Below, one piece after another: positions 33,064 through 40,681 of a stretch of 64,000 nucleotides of DNA. Under the pieces are notes generated by a model. That model was not told the origin of the DNA. It saw nothing but the letters and a program-made list of their open reading frames with translations, and made no database searches. Positions within the stretch are counted from its first letter, which is position 1. Every line of letters starts with the position of its first letter. This DNA is from Dyadobacter chenwenxiniae (lineage in GTDB: Bacteria > Bacteroidota > Bacteroidia > Cytophagales > Spirosomataceae): NCBI RefSeq assembly GCF_022869785.1, contig NZ_CP094997.1, positions 310,001 through 374,000 of the forward strand, given 5' to 3'. The translations under genes and the position numbers were made by a program.

Positions 33064-33075
33064 TGACTTTGGTCA
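33064..33075. promoter_or_regulatory. FNR/CRP-like operator of the cbb3 operon
   Basis: TGACTTTGGTCA (minus strand TGACCAAAGTCA), within the longer inverted repeat AACTGAC-TTTG-GTCAGTT (33061-33077). The 55-bp distance to the -7 element puts it near -62, the class I position. The last three bases are the stop codon of ccoI. Confidence 0.8.
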
Positions 33076-35550
33076 GTTTTTTAAAATTCTGCTGGCCGCC
33101 ACGTTGCTGGCAATGGTGGTGAAGCCCACGATTGAAATTAAACTTACCGGCATAAGAATAGCCGCCAGCACAGGCGAAAGCTGTCCGCCAATGGCAAAGA
33201 AAAGTCCTCCGATGTTGTAAATCAGTGATATAGCGAAGCTGGCTTTGATGATCTTCTGGCCGTGGCGCGCCAGGTTAATGAAAGCCGGCAGGCGCGAAAG
33301 CTGCCTGCCCTCAATGATCATATCGCAGGATGGCGTAAAATTATTGATGTCATCGGAAACAGCCACGCCCACATTACTTTGCTGCAAAGCGCCCGCATCA
33401 TTTAACCCGTCGCCTACCATAAGCACATTTTGATGCATTTTTTCCTGCAATGTTGCAATGAAGGCGAGCTTGTCTTCGGGCTTTTGTTTGAAATACAAAT
33501 GGGCGTTGCTCCCAAAAAGATGGGCCAGATATTGCTGATCCGTACGTTTGTCGCCCGAAAGCAAATAGGTGTTAAAGCCGTGGTCGTGAAGCTTGCCAAT
33601 GGTTGTTTGGAGATTTTCGCGATATTTTACTTTTATTAAAAAATAACCCGGCGAAATGTCATTAATACTAACATAAACCCTGGAAAAGTGCTGATCATAA
33701 GCAACATTGTCAGCAGCTTCCCCGTGATTTTGTTCTCCTGCCCACGCCGCTGAACCCAGCTTGACAGTCTGATTTCCAAACGAAGCTCTGATGCCCGAAC
33801 CGCTGGCTTCCAGGTAATGCGCGGGTTTTTGAGACCCTGTCTGAACATTTGCCAGACTTTTTGCGACCAATCTGCTGAGCGGATGGGAGGATTGAGATGC
33901 AGCTGCCTTCACCATCGCCAGTTCCTGATCGGTCATCTTCGTGCCGAAAAAAGCCACTTCTGCGTCATCTGAGCGGGTTATGGTGCCCGTTTTGTCGAAT
34001 ACAACGGTGTCAACTTTGGAAAGACGCTCGATGGCATCTGCGTTTTTGGGATAGCATTGATTTTTACCAAAAAGCGCCATCAGGTTGCCATTCGTGAATG
34101 TTGAAGAAAATAGCAATCCGCAGGGGCAGGCAACGAGAAGGCAGGTTGTGAATGCCCGGAAGGCAGTTTCGGGGCTTTTTAAGATGAAATACCATACGGA
34201 GAATGTCAGCATAGCAATGATTAAGACGATAACCGAAAAATACCGGTTGATGCGGGCAGCCAGCATTTGGTTCTGATCTTCTTTTTGTTTCGAGAAGCTC
34301 TCGTTATTCCAAAGCTGTGTCAGGTAACTTTGTGAGACTTTACGAACAATTTCCAGCTCGATAGCAGGGCCTGTCTGCTTGCCGCCGGCATAAATCGTAT
34401 CTCCTTTTATGCGCCTGACCGGCTCTGCTTCGCCGGAAACAAAACTGTAATCAATCAAAGCTTCCTGGCTAAGCAGAACAGAATCAGTCGGGATCAGCTC
34501 GGCGTTTCTGACCAGAATGATGTCGGCCGCTTTCAGGTCGGTAACAGGTGTTCTGATCTCTGCTTTCCCCGTCAAAACAGAAACCGCCACCGGGAAGTAG
34601 GACCGGTAATCGCGATCGAAGGAAATACCGGCGTAGGTTTTATCCTGAAAGAAACGACCGGTGAGCATAAAAAAGACTGCGCCGGTAAGCGAATCAAAAT
34701 AGCCCGGGCCAGTAGCGGATAGAATTTGGTAAAGACTTAAACTAAAAATAGAAAGGAGCGCTATTACAATGGGTGCATCAATGTTTAAATATTTCCCCTT
34801 GAGGGCAGCCCAGGCGGATTTGAAAAAATCGCTTGCACAGTAAAGTAAAACGGGAATGCTCAGCGCAAGGTTTAGCCAGCCGAATACAGATCTCAGGCTT
34901 TCATCAAAAGTGTCTTTTCCCAGGTGAAAATATTCCGGAAAGCTCAGCATCATTACATTACCAAAACAAAAGCCTGCAACGCCGATCTTGTACAGCCTTA
35001 TCCGGTTCCACTTTTTCTGTTGCTGGCCTGTCATGTCATTCAGGCTAATGTAAGGCTCATATCCGAGGCCTGAAATCAATGTTGCCAGCTCGCTGGGCCT
35101 GACTTTTTCGGATTCAAACGTAATTCTGACTTTCTTTTCGGGAAAATTGACGACTGAGCTCCGGATGGCCGGGTTGAATTTGTAAAGCTGTTCCAAAAGC
35201 CAGATGCACGAGCTGCAATGCATTTTTGGAATATACCAGCTCACTTGCGAAAGGTGGCCGTCGGTAAATTCAAGTATTTTTGAGCTGACCTCGGGCAGAT
35301 CCAGATAATCGAACTTGCCTGCGAAAAAAGATTTGTCGGGGGAAACGCCTGCCGGGCCGTCAATGGCGTAGTAATCGCAAAGCTCAGTGACTTTTAAAAG
35401 GTCATAAACGTGATAGCAGCCATCGCAGCAAAATGAATGCTCGTCGGCCGTAATGGTGTCCTGGGAGCAAGTTTCCCCGCAATGGTAACATGTGTTTCCG
35501 GCAATTTTTACGGGCGCTTCGGATATGATAGTCTGGCTGTCCTGCTGCAT
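33073..35550 (-). CDS. ccoI: Heavy-metal (copper) P-type ATPase for cbb3 oxidase assembly, CcoI/FixI
   Basis: 825 residues. The N-terminal Cys-rich segment CYHCGETC followed by CCDGCYHVYDLL is the family's extra metal-binding region. An HMA domain has MHCSSCIW. The P1B signature CPC is in VACPCGLL, the phosphorylation site is DKTGTIT, and the hinge GDGLNDAGAL is near the C-terminus. FixI/CcoI delivers Cu(I) to the periplasm for the oxidase. It is upstream of ccoS but separated by its own promoter: an FNR-like operator and -7 element precede it (35575-35639), and its stop codon overlaps the next operator. Confidence 0.95.
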   Translation of the reverse strand: MQQDSQTIISEAPVKIAGNTCYHCGETCSQDTITADEHSFCCDGCYHVYDLLKVTELCDYYAIDGPAGVSPDKSFFAGKFDYLDLPEVSSKILEFTDGHLSQVSWYIPKMHCSSCIWLLEQLYKFNPAIRSSVVNFPEKKVRITFESEKVRPSELATLISGLGYEPYISLNDMTGQQQKKWNRIRLYKIGVAGFCFGNVMMLSFPEYFHLGKDTFDESLRSVFGWLNLALSIPVLLYCASDFFKSAWAALKGKYLNIDAPIVIALLSIFSLSLYQILSATGPGYFDSLTGAVFFMLTGRFFQDKTYAGISFDRDYRSYFPVAVSVLTGKAEIRTPVTDLKAADIILVRNAELIPTDSVLLSQEALIDYSFVSGEAEPVRRIKGDTIYAGGKQTGPAIELEIVRKVSQSYLTQLWNNESFSKQKEDQNQMLAARINRYFSVIVLIIAMLTFSVWYFILKSPETAFRAFTTCLLVACPCGLLFSSTFTNGNLMALFGKNQCYPKNADAIERLSKVDTVVFDKTGTITRSDDAEVAFFGTKMTDQELAMVKAAASQSSHPLSRLVAKSLANVQTGSQKPAHYLEASGSGIRASFGNQTVKLGSAAWAGEQNHGEAADNVAYDQHFSRVYVSINDISPGYFLIKVKYRENLQTTIGKLHDHGFNTYLLSGDKRTDQQYLAHLFGSNAHLYFKQKPEDKLAFIATLQEKMHQNVLMVGDGLNDAGALQQSNVGVAVSDDINNFTPSCDMIIEGRQLSRLPAFINLARHGQKIIKASFAISLIYNIGGLFFAIGGQLSPVLAAILMPVSLISIVGFTTIASNVAASRILKN

Positions 35551-35574
35551 GGTATTTACTTCTTAATACTTTTC

Positions 35575-35582
35575 CAAAATTG
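35575..35582 (-). promoter_or_regulatory. -7 promoter element of ccoI
   Basis: Minus-strand CAATTTTG matches 7 of 8 positions of TAnnTTTG and is centred exactly 55 bp from the FNR-like palindrome, as for ccoS. Confidence 0.55.
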
Positions 35583-35627
35583 AATAAAGTATCTGTCGGT
35601 AAATTTGACCGCAATTGGTCTGAAAAA

Positions 35628-35639
35628 TGATTTTTGTCA
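35628..35639. promoter_or_regulatory. FNR/CRP-like operator of ccoI
   Basis: TGATTTTTGTCA (minus strand TGACAAAAATCA) fits TGAYMAAWRTCA. It lies between ccoI and the divergent stress-protein gene. A second, differently spaced inverted repeat GACC-GCAATT-GGTC lies at 35607-35620. Confidence 0.65.
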
Positions 35640-35732
35640 GCTTTTGCGGTTGGGGAAGCTTGCCCTGTGTTGCTTCATTGGCCTGGCATCATATTAATAT
35701 ATTCAAACACCAATTGAAATCAACTTTTATAT

Positions 35733-36284
35733 ATGGGAACATCCAGCTACGCTTATGATTTGCCGGGCACGGTTTCGGCGGTTTTTTTTACCAAGAAAGA
35801 TGCTGAAAATGCCTATCAGGCACTATTGAGATTAGGCCACACCGAAGATGATATTTCGCTGTTAATGTCGGATGAAACACTGAGCAAACATACCAATCCG
35901 ACCGCTCACAGCGCTGTATACGAAGGTGATGAGCAGGTTAATGCAGATGCGGGAGAGCCCAAGGAAAGCGCCAGACATATGCTCGCCGGTGCCATTATTT
36001 CCATTACATCCATGATTTCATTACCCGAGCTGGGTATTTCCATTTCCAGGAGATTGATTGGAAAAGTAGAGCAAAAGCCTGAGGCAAAGACCATTAGCCA
36101 CGTGATTGCGACCCAGATCCCCGAAGAACATTGCGACACTTATGAAACAGGCATTAAGGAAGGTGGGATCATCATTAGTGTCGACCCCAAAAACCGTGCA
36201 GAAAGAGACGCCATTGTCCGCGAATTTCGCAACAACGACGGGCATGACATCCTAGGCGATGACGGTTATACAGAGCTAGATTAG
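35733..36284 (+). CDS. Hypothetical stress-type protein (YflT/GSP17M-like N-terminus)
   Basis: 183 residues. Residues about 12-50 (TVSAVFFTKKDAENAYQALL and DDISLLMSDET) resemble the N-terminal unit of the general stress protein 17M/YflT group. Residues about 85-110 hold a short hydrophobic stretch (MLAGAIISITSMISLPELGI), and the C-terminal part is a second ferredoxin-like unit (ISHVIATQIPEEHCDTYETG and IIISVDPKN). It is divergent from ccoI and shares its intergenic region, including an FNR-like palindrome 99 nt before the start, but no TAnnTTTG element is found at the 33- or 55-bp spacing on this side. The function is unknown. Confidence 0.65.
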   Translation: MGTSSYAYDLPGTVSAVFFTKKDAENAYQALLRLGHTEDDISLLMSDETLSKHTNPTAHSAVYEGDEQVNADAGEPKESARHMLAGAIISITSMISLPELGISISRRLIGKVEQKPEAKTISHVIATQIPEEHCDTYETGIKEGGIIISVDPKNRAERDAIVREFRNNDGHDILGDDGYTELD

Positions 36285-36302
36285 TATTACATAATGCCGG
36301 AT

Positions 36303-37226
36303 CTAAGCCAAATATCGCTTCCTTAACAAATGCATCATATGCACATTGATTCCCCACTGATCTGCCAGCGGCTGATGGGTGAAGGGAACAGTAGGAAGGT
36401 AATTGGGCGGACCAAATTCTGTTAAAACCGTCAGCGTTTCGCCGCTTTTTACCTTGTGCTCCACCACCGTATCCCACCAGGCCAGGTGCGCTTTTACGGC
36501 CGCCTCCCATTCGGGTGCGCGTGGATCATTCACCTGCGGACCTTCCTCATGACCAATGCGTGAGTGAATGTGCCCTACGCGTGAAAGAGCAAGCTGAATG
36601 GTTTCCTGCTGGTCTGCCAGCAAGCTTTCGTGCACATTGCACCAATGTGAAATGTCCAGCGTGAGCCTCAGGTCAGGGTTCTTTTCTATAAAGTTACGCG
36701 CGATGTGAGCTGCAAAAAGCATCCGGCCGCGGTGTGTTTCATGATAAATGGGAATGCCAGTTTTCAAGGTTGCAGCGGTTGTATGATCTATGAATGCCTT
36801 GTTTTGATCATAAGTAAAAAAGTCCTTTCCACTGTGGCAGTTAACATATAAGGGTTTCTGTTCAAACTGCGTGGTTGCCGCATCGATCTGCTTTTTGAAG
36901 GCATCCAAATGCGCTGCGTAATCCTTCTCTCCCGAGCCACACAGCAAACCAACATCCAGACCGTGCTTTTTTAGGGCCGTAAAAAGCTCTTTCTGCTTTT
37001 CTTTTGTTGCCGGCCACCACATTTCGATGCCGTCGTAGCCCTCTTTTTTTACCTCTGCGCAAAAGGCGTCCGTCGTGCCTGTAAAGCCCCAGTTGGTTCC
37101 CAGGATTTTTAAAGAAAGCTTGTTTGCAAACTGAGCTGGCGCTTTTTCTGCAACTGAAACAGCTTCAAAGCCAGTCAGCATGCCCGCTGTTGCCATGGCG
37201 CTGCCCATAAATTTCCGACGGTCCAT
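36303..37226 (-). CDS. Sugar phosphate isomerase/epimerase-like TIM-barrel protein, exported
   Basis: From the ATG at 37226, one nt after the upstream stop, the product is 307 residues; a start at 37262 would overlap the upstream gene. The N-terminus MDRRKFMGSAMATAGMLTGF is a twin-arginine-type signal. The rest is a xylose-isomerase-like barrel with EGYDGIEMWWP, KKHGLDVGLLCGSG, YHETHRGRMLF, LTLDISHW and VGHIHSRIGHEEGPQ, which carry the usual metal-binding Glu/Asp/His positions. The substrate is unknown. It is the last gene of the minus-strand series that starts at the ECF sigma (50486), which suggests that it acts on a sugar imported or processed by that system. Confidence 0.85.
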   Translation of the reverse strand: MDRRKFMGSAMATAGMLTGFEAVSVAEKAPAQFANKLSLKILGTNWGFTGTTDAFCAEVKKEGYDGIEMWWPATKEKQKELFTALKKHGLDVGLLCGSGEKDYAAHLDAFKKQIDAATTQFEQKPLYVNCHSGKDFFTYDQNKAFIDHTTAATLKTGIPIYHETHRGRMLFAAHIARNFIEKNPDLRLTLDISHWCNVHESLLADQQETIQLALSRVGHIHSRIGHEEGPQVNDPRAPEWEAAVKAHLAWWDTVVEHKVKSGETLTVLTEFGPPNYLPTVPFTHQPLADQWGINVHMMHLLRKRYLA

Positions 37227-37227
37227 A

Positions 37228-38727
37228 TTATTTGTTTTTGAGTTCTTTTTTATCATTTGCATCGCCTGCCTTCACGAATTGCGCCACCGTAGCTTCATTG
37301 AGGCCATTCATCACCAACAGGTTGGGTTTTTGTCGTCCGACCTGGCTTACTGCGCTGTCGGTAACGGCTGATTGCCAAACATATATTGAGCGCAGCGCCT
37401 TCATTTCTGCAATGGCTTTCAGGCCTTTGTCACCAACTTTGGTGCCGACAATGTTGATATAGCTTAAATGGGCGAGGGGTTTCAGGGAAACAATGCCGTG
37501 ATCGGTTGTAACAGTATGTTCTAAATGCAATTTGCTCAGATTGGGAAACTTAGCGATTTGCTGCAATGCAGCATCGGTAATGGCAGTGCCGCCTAGTTTG
37601 AGCCAGGTAATTTGCCGGGCAACGGGTTGTAAAAGCTTCATTTGCTTGTCGCTGAATCCGGGCGAGTTCACTGCACTGATTTCAAGCAGGTTTTGGTCCT
37701 GGGATAGTGTATTGACCATCAGTCCTGCTTTTCTCAAATTTTCAATATCCTTTTCATTGGCTTGGGGCACTTTCAGACTCAGCACGCCCGGTTGCTCCGC
37801 CTTGCCATCGTTTGCCGGAGCCTCCTTACCAAGCGACGCGAGTGCAGGCTTAACCGCCTCCGAAACGGTGAGCTGTGCAACCTTTTTATCCGCCGGAGCG
37901 CCTTGGTCTATCCACCAGGAAAGCAGCGCGATCTGATCGGCAGTCAGCTGCAGTTTGCCTTTTGGCGGCATGTGCTGGTCTTCATTTTCAGGAAGAAGAC
38001 ATCTTTTAATCATATCGCTTTCTGCTCCTTTTCCGACAACGAAGGCAGGGCCGTTTTTTCCTCCTTTGACCAGCAATGCAAGCTGATCCATCCGCAAATC
38101 GCCTTTGCTTTTGCTCGCGCTGTGGCATTGCGTGCATTTGGCTTCCAGGATCGGCTGCACAATGTCGGTGTAGACGCTGGCTTGCTGCACGTCTGCGATG
38201 GGTTTTATTTGGGTTGGTTTCTGCTGCATGGGAGGCAATCCTGCGAGGCCGCGGAATGGCTCGGGCGTGTATTGGGTCAGATATCCTTCCCCGTGCGTGA
38301 GTGAGCCGCCGTCGTGACCGGCGCTTAATGTAAGCGCTGTTGCAACCAAAATCGCAGGAAGATAAATCACCTTTCCAGCTGGCATTATGCGTTGCAGCGC
38401 ATCGGACTTGATTAGCCAGGCAATCCAGGCGAAAACGGCCACGCCGATCCCTTTCCACATGTGGTTACTAAGTAGATCCGCATGATAGCCGCCACCCAAC
38501 GACAGCAGGTAGCCTGCAATGCAGGCCAATGTTGCGCTAATGGCAGATAACAGCAAGATAAAAACAATAACGCTCTCGCTGACAGTGAGTTTTCCACGCC
38601 GTCTGCCCAGTTCGAGCAAGGCTCCGATTAACAGAAAGCCAATAGGGAAGTGCACGATGGCAGGGTGAAACCTGCCAATGAATGTTGCCCAGGACGAATC
38701 CTGGAGTAAAATGTAATGCATGATCAA
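37228..38727 (-). CDS. DUF2231 membrane / planctomycete-type cytochrome c / leucine-rich-repeat protein
   Basis: 499 residues in three parts. Residues 1-150 are a four-helix membrane domain with the DUF2231-like motif FHPAIVHFPIGFLLIGALLE. Residues about 180-290 are a PSCyt1-type haem c domain with CTQCH (Cys-198, Cys-201, His-202) and HMPPKGKLQLTADQIALL. Residues about 310-490 are leucine-rich repeats (ITDAALQQIAKFPNLSKLHL, then GIVSLKPLAHLSYI and GLKAIAEMKALRSI). It is probably an inner-membrane anchored cytochrome with a periplasmic recognition surface. It is 11 nt after DUF1501 and 1 nt before the TIM-barrel gene, so certainly co-transcribed with both. Confidence 0.87.
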   Translation of the reverse strand: MIMHYILLQDSSWATFIGRFHPAIVHFPIGFLLIGALLELGRRRGKLTVSESVIVFILLLSAISATLACIAGYLLSLGGGYHADLLSNHMWKGIGVAVFAWIAWLIKSDALQRIMPAGKVIYLPAILVATALTLSAGHDGGSLTHGEGYLTQYTPEPFRGLAGLPPMQQKPTQIKPIADVQQASVYTDIVQPILEAKCTQCHSASKSKGDLRMDQLALLVKGGKNGPAFVVGKGAESDMIKRCLLPENEDQHMPPKGKLQLTADQIALLSWWIDQGAPADKKVAQLTVSEAVKPALASLGKEAPANDGKAEQPGVLSLKVPQANEKDIENLRKAGLMVNTLSQDQNLLEISAVNSPGFSDKQMKLLQPVARQITWLKLGGTAITDAALQQIAKFPNLSKLHLEHTVTTDHGIVSLKPLAHLSYINIVGTKVGDKGLKAIAEMKALRSIYVWQSAVTDSAVSQVGRQKPNLLVMNGLNEATVAQFVKAGDANDKKELKNK

Positions 38728-38738
38728 GGGTTTAGCAC

Positions 38739-40214
38739 TTAGGCAATTACTTCTTTTACAACCTTTCCTTCGGTGTCGGTAAGCCGGAAGTTTCTTCCCT
38801 GAAAAGGATAGGTGAATTTTTCATGGTCAAAGCCCATTAAATGTAGGATTGTTGCTTGTAAGTCATGGACATGGGTTCTGCCTTTTGTGCCATAATAACC
38901 CAGCTCGTCGGTTTCTCCATGGGAAAAACCCTGTTTGACGCCGCCTCCTGCCATCCACATGGTGAATGCATCCAAATGGTGATCCCGGCCCATAAATGGC
39001 ATGACCAGTCCGTTCCTATTTTCCTGCATTGGTGTCCTGCCAAATTCTGCGCCCCAGATCACAAGTGTTTCTTCCAGTAGTCCACGCATTTTCAAATCCT
39101 TAATCAATGCTGCGACCGGTTGATCGGACTCGCGGCACTTCTGGCGCAGGCCACCTTCCACATTATGGTCTTTGGAAGTTCCGTGGCCGTCCCAGCCCCA
39201 GTCAAAGAGCTGCACAAAACGCACGTCGTTTTCAACCAGTTTTCGCGCCAGTAAGCAGTTCATGGCAAACGTGCCCTCTCCGGGCTTTACGCCATACATA
39301 TCGAGAATAAATTGCGGTTCCTTAGAGACATCCATGACCTCGGGCACGGACATTTGCATGCGAAATGCCATTTCATACTGACTGATCCGCGTCAATATTT
39401 CGGGGTCCTTTACATCCTCGTAAGTCTGTTTGTTAATTTCGTTAATGGCTTCAATGGTCTGCTTGCGCATATCACGGTTCATGCCATTGGGGTCGCTCAC
39501 ATACAGAACCGGATCACCGCCAGTGCGGCATTGCACGCCCTGGTAAACTGAGGGGAGGAACCCGCTGCCGAAAACACTTTTGCCTGCATCGGGCTGCTGT
39601 CCACCCGAAGCGAGCACGATAAAGCCCGGCAGATTTTGATTTTCAGATCCCAGGCCGTAAACAGACCAGGCGCCAAGACTTGGCCGCCCCAGCCGCGGAC
39701 TACCCGTATGCATCAGCAACTGCGCTGGTGCGTGGTTGAACTGATCCGTATGCATGGCTTTCAAAAATGTGATCTCGTCGGCCACGGTTTGCAGGTAAGG
39801 CACATAGTCAGACATCCAGGCGCCCGACTGACCATATTGCGCAAAATGTCCTTGCGGGCCCAACATTTTAGGGACACCCTGGATAAATGCGAACTTTTTC
39901 CCTTCCAAAAACTCTGCCGGACAGTCGCGGCCATGGTATTTAACCAATTCTGGCTTATAATCAAACAGCTCGAGTTGAGAAGGCGCTCCCGCCATATGAA
40001 TGTAAATGACCCGCTTGGCTTTGGGCGCAAACTGCGGGATGCGTGATTTGGCAACCTCACCGCCCACATTACCGGCAGCCGTCGAAGGGCCGCAGGAATC
40101 CAACATCGTCCCCAATCCCAATGCGCCCAGACCGAATCCGACCGACTGTAAAAAGTGCCTCCGGGTCTGGTGAAGCAATGCTGTATGTTGGAGTTCTTTT
40201 CTTAGGTTTTCCAT
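38739..40214 (-). CDS. DUF1501 domain protein (sulfatase/alkaline-phosphatase fold)
   Basis: 491 residues with a twin-arginine-type start (RRHFLQSVGFGLGALGLGTML). Signature segments are VIYIHMAGAPSQLELFDYKP, MHTDQFNHAPAQLLMHTGSP, RLGRPSLGAWSVYGLG, LPGFIVLASGG, FDWGWDGHGTSKDHN, WGAEFGRTPMQE and GRDHHLDAFTMWMAGGGVKQG. The DUF1501 family is abundant in Planctomycetes, where it is nearly always next to a DUF1549/DUF1553 cytochrome gene, as here. Its activity has not been established. The 5' leader contains the 97-bp repeat array. Confidence 0.93.
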   Translation of the reverse strand: MENLRKELQHTALLHQTRRHFLQSVGFGLGALGLGTMLDSCGPSTAAGNVGGEVAKSRIPQFAPKAKRVIYIHMAGAPSQLELFDYKPELVKYHGRDCPAEFLEGKKFAFIQGVPKMLGPQGHFAQYGQSGAWMSDYVPYLQTVADEITFLKAMHTDQFNHAPAQLLMHTGSPRLGRPSLGAWSVYGLGSENQNLPGFIVLASGGQQPDAGKSVFGSGFLPSVYQGVQCRTGGDPVLYVSDPNGMNRDMRKQTIEAINEINKQTYEDVKDPEILTRISQYEMAFRMQMSVPEVMDVSKEPQFILDMYGVKPGEGTFAMNCLLARKLVENDVRFVQLFDWGWDGHGTSKDHNVEGGLRQKCRESDQPVAALIKDLKMRGLLEETLVIWGAEFGRTPMQENRNGLVMPFMGRDHHLDAFTMWMAGGGVKQGFSHGETDELGYYGTKGRTHVHDLQATILHLMGFDHEKFTYPFQGRNFRLTDTEGKVVKEVIA

Positions 40215-40233
40215 TTTTTTGATCTTTTGATAA

Positions 40234-40545
40234 TCCCCGGGATAAATCCCGGGGGAAAAATATTTTGGGCCGCTGATGGGGCTTTGCTGTTTGCTGTCCT
40301 TAACGCGCGTTTGCGCTTGGTTTTTGCCGATCCCCGGGATAAATCCCGGGGTAAAGTATTTTGGGCCGCTGATGGGGTCTTTGCTGCTTGCTGTCTTTGA
40401 CGCGCGTTTGCGCTTGGTTTTTGCCGATCCCCGGGATAAATCCCGGGGTAAAGTATTTTGGGCCGCTGATAGGGCTTTGCTGTTTGCTGTCTTTGACGCG
40501 GGTTTGCGCTTGGTTTTTACCGATCCCCGGGATAAATCCTGGGGT
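40234..40545. repeat. Tandem array of 97-bp units with CCCCGGGATAAATCCCGGGG palindromes
   Basis: Three near-identical units start at 40234, 40331 and 40428 (periods 97 and 97), and a fourth palindrome starts at 40524 (period 96). Each unit is a palindrome, then TAAAGTATTTTGGGCCGCTG, a TTTGCTG-rich part and GCGCGTTTGCGCTTGGTTTTT. The array lies between the DUF1553 and DUF1501 genes inside an apparent operon, 19 nt before the DUF1501 start. Confidence 0.9.
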
Positions 40546-40650
40546 AAAAATACCTTACGCTCCTGACTTGGCTCTTGCTCCCTGCTATCTTCTCCGCGCC
40601 AATGCGCTCAATTCCCACCAAAACAGCCAAAGGCTCCAAGCCTCCCTTGC

Positions 40651-40670
40651 CCCGGGTTTCAACCCCGGGA
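40651..40670. repeat. CCCCGGGTTTCAACCCCGGG palindrome
   Basis: A related CCCCGGG palindrome with a different loop, 11 nt beyond the DUF1553 stop codon. On the minus strand it could act as a terminator-like or stabilising hairpin for the DUF1553 part of the transcript; no U tract follows. Confidence 0.55.
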
Positions 40671-40681
40671 TAAGAGAAAAT

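Noticed and set aside
35607..35620. GACCGCAATTGGTC as a second FNR-like site for ccoI
   Set aside because: The spacer is 6 nt instead of 4, and its distance to the -7 element (35 bp) does not match the two fixed geometries.
35640..35732. FNR-like control of the divergent stress-type gene at 35733
   Set aside because: No TAnnTTTG element is present at 33 or 55 bp from the palindrome on this strand; sharing of the intergenic region alone is weak evidence.
40234..40670. CRISPR array
   Set aside because: Units are 97 bp and nearly identical throughout, with no unique spacers of constant length and no cas genes.
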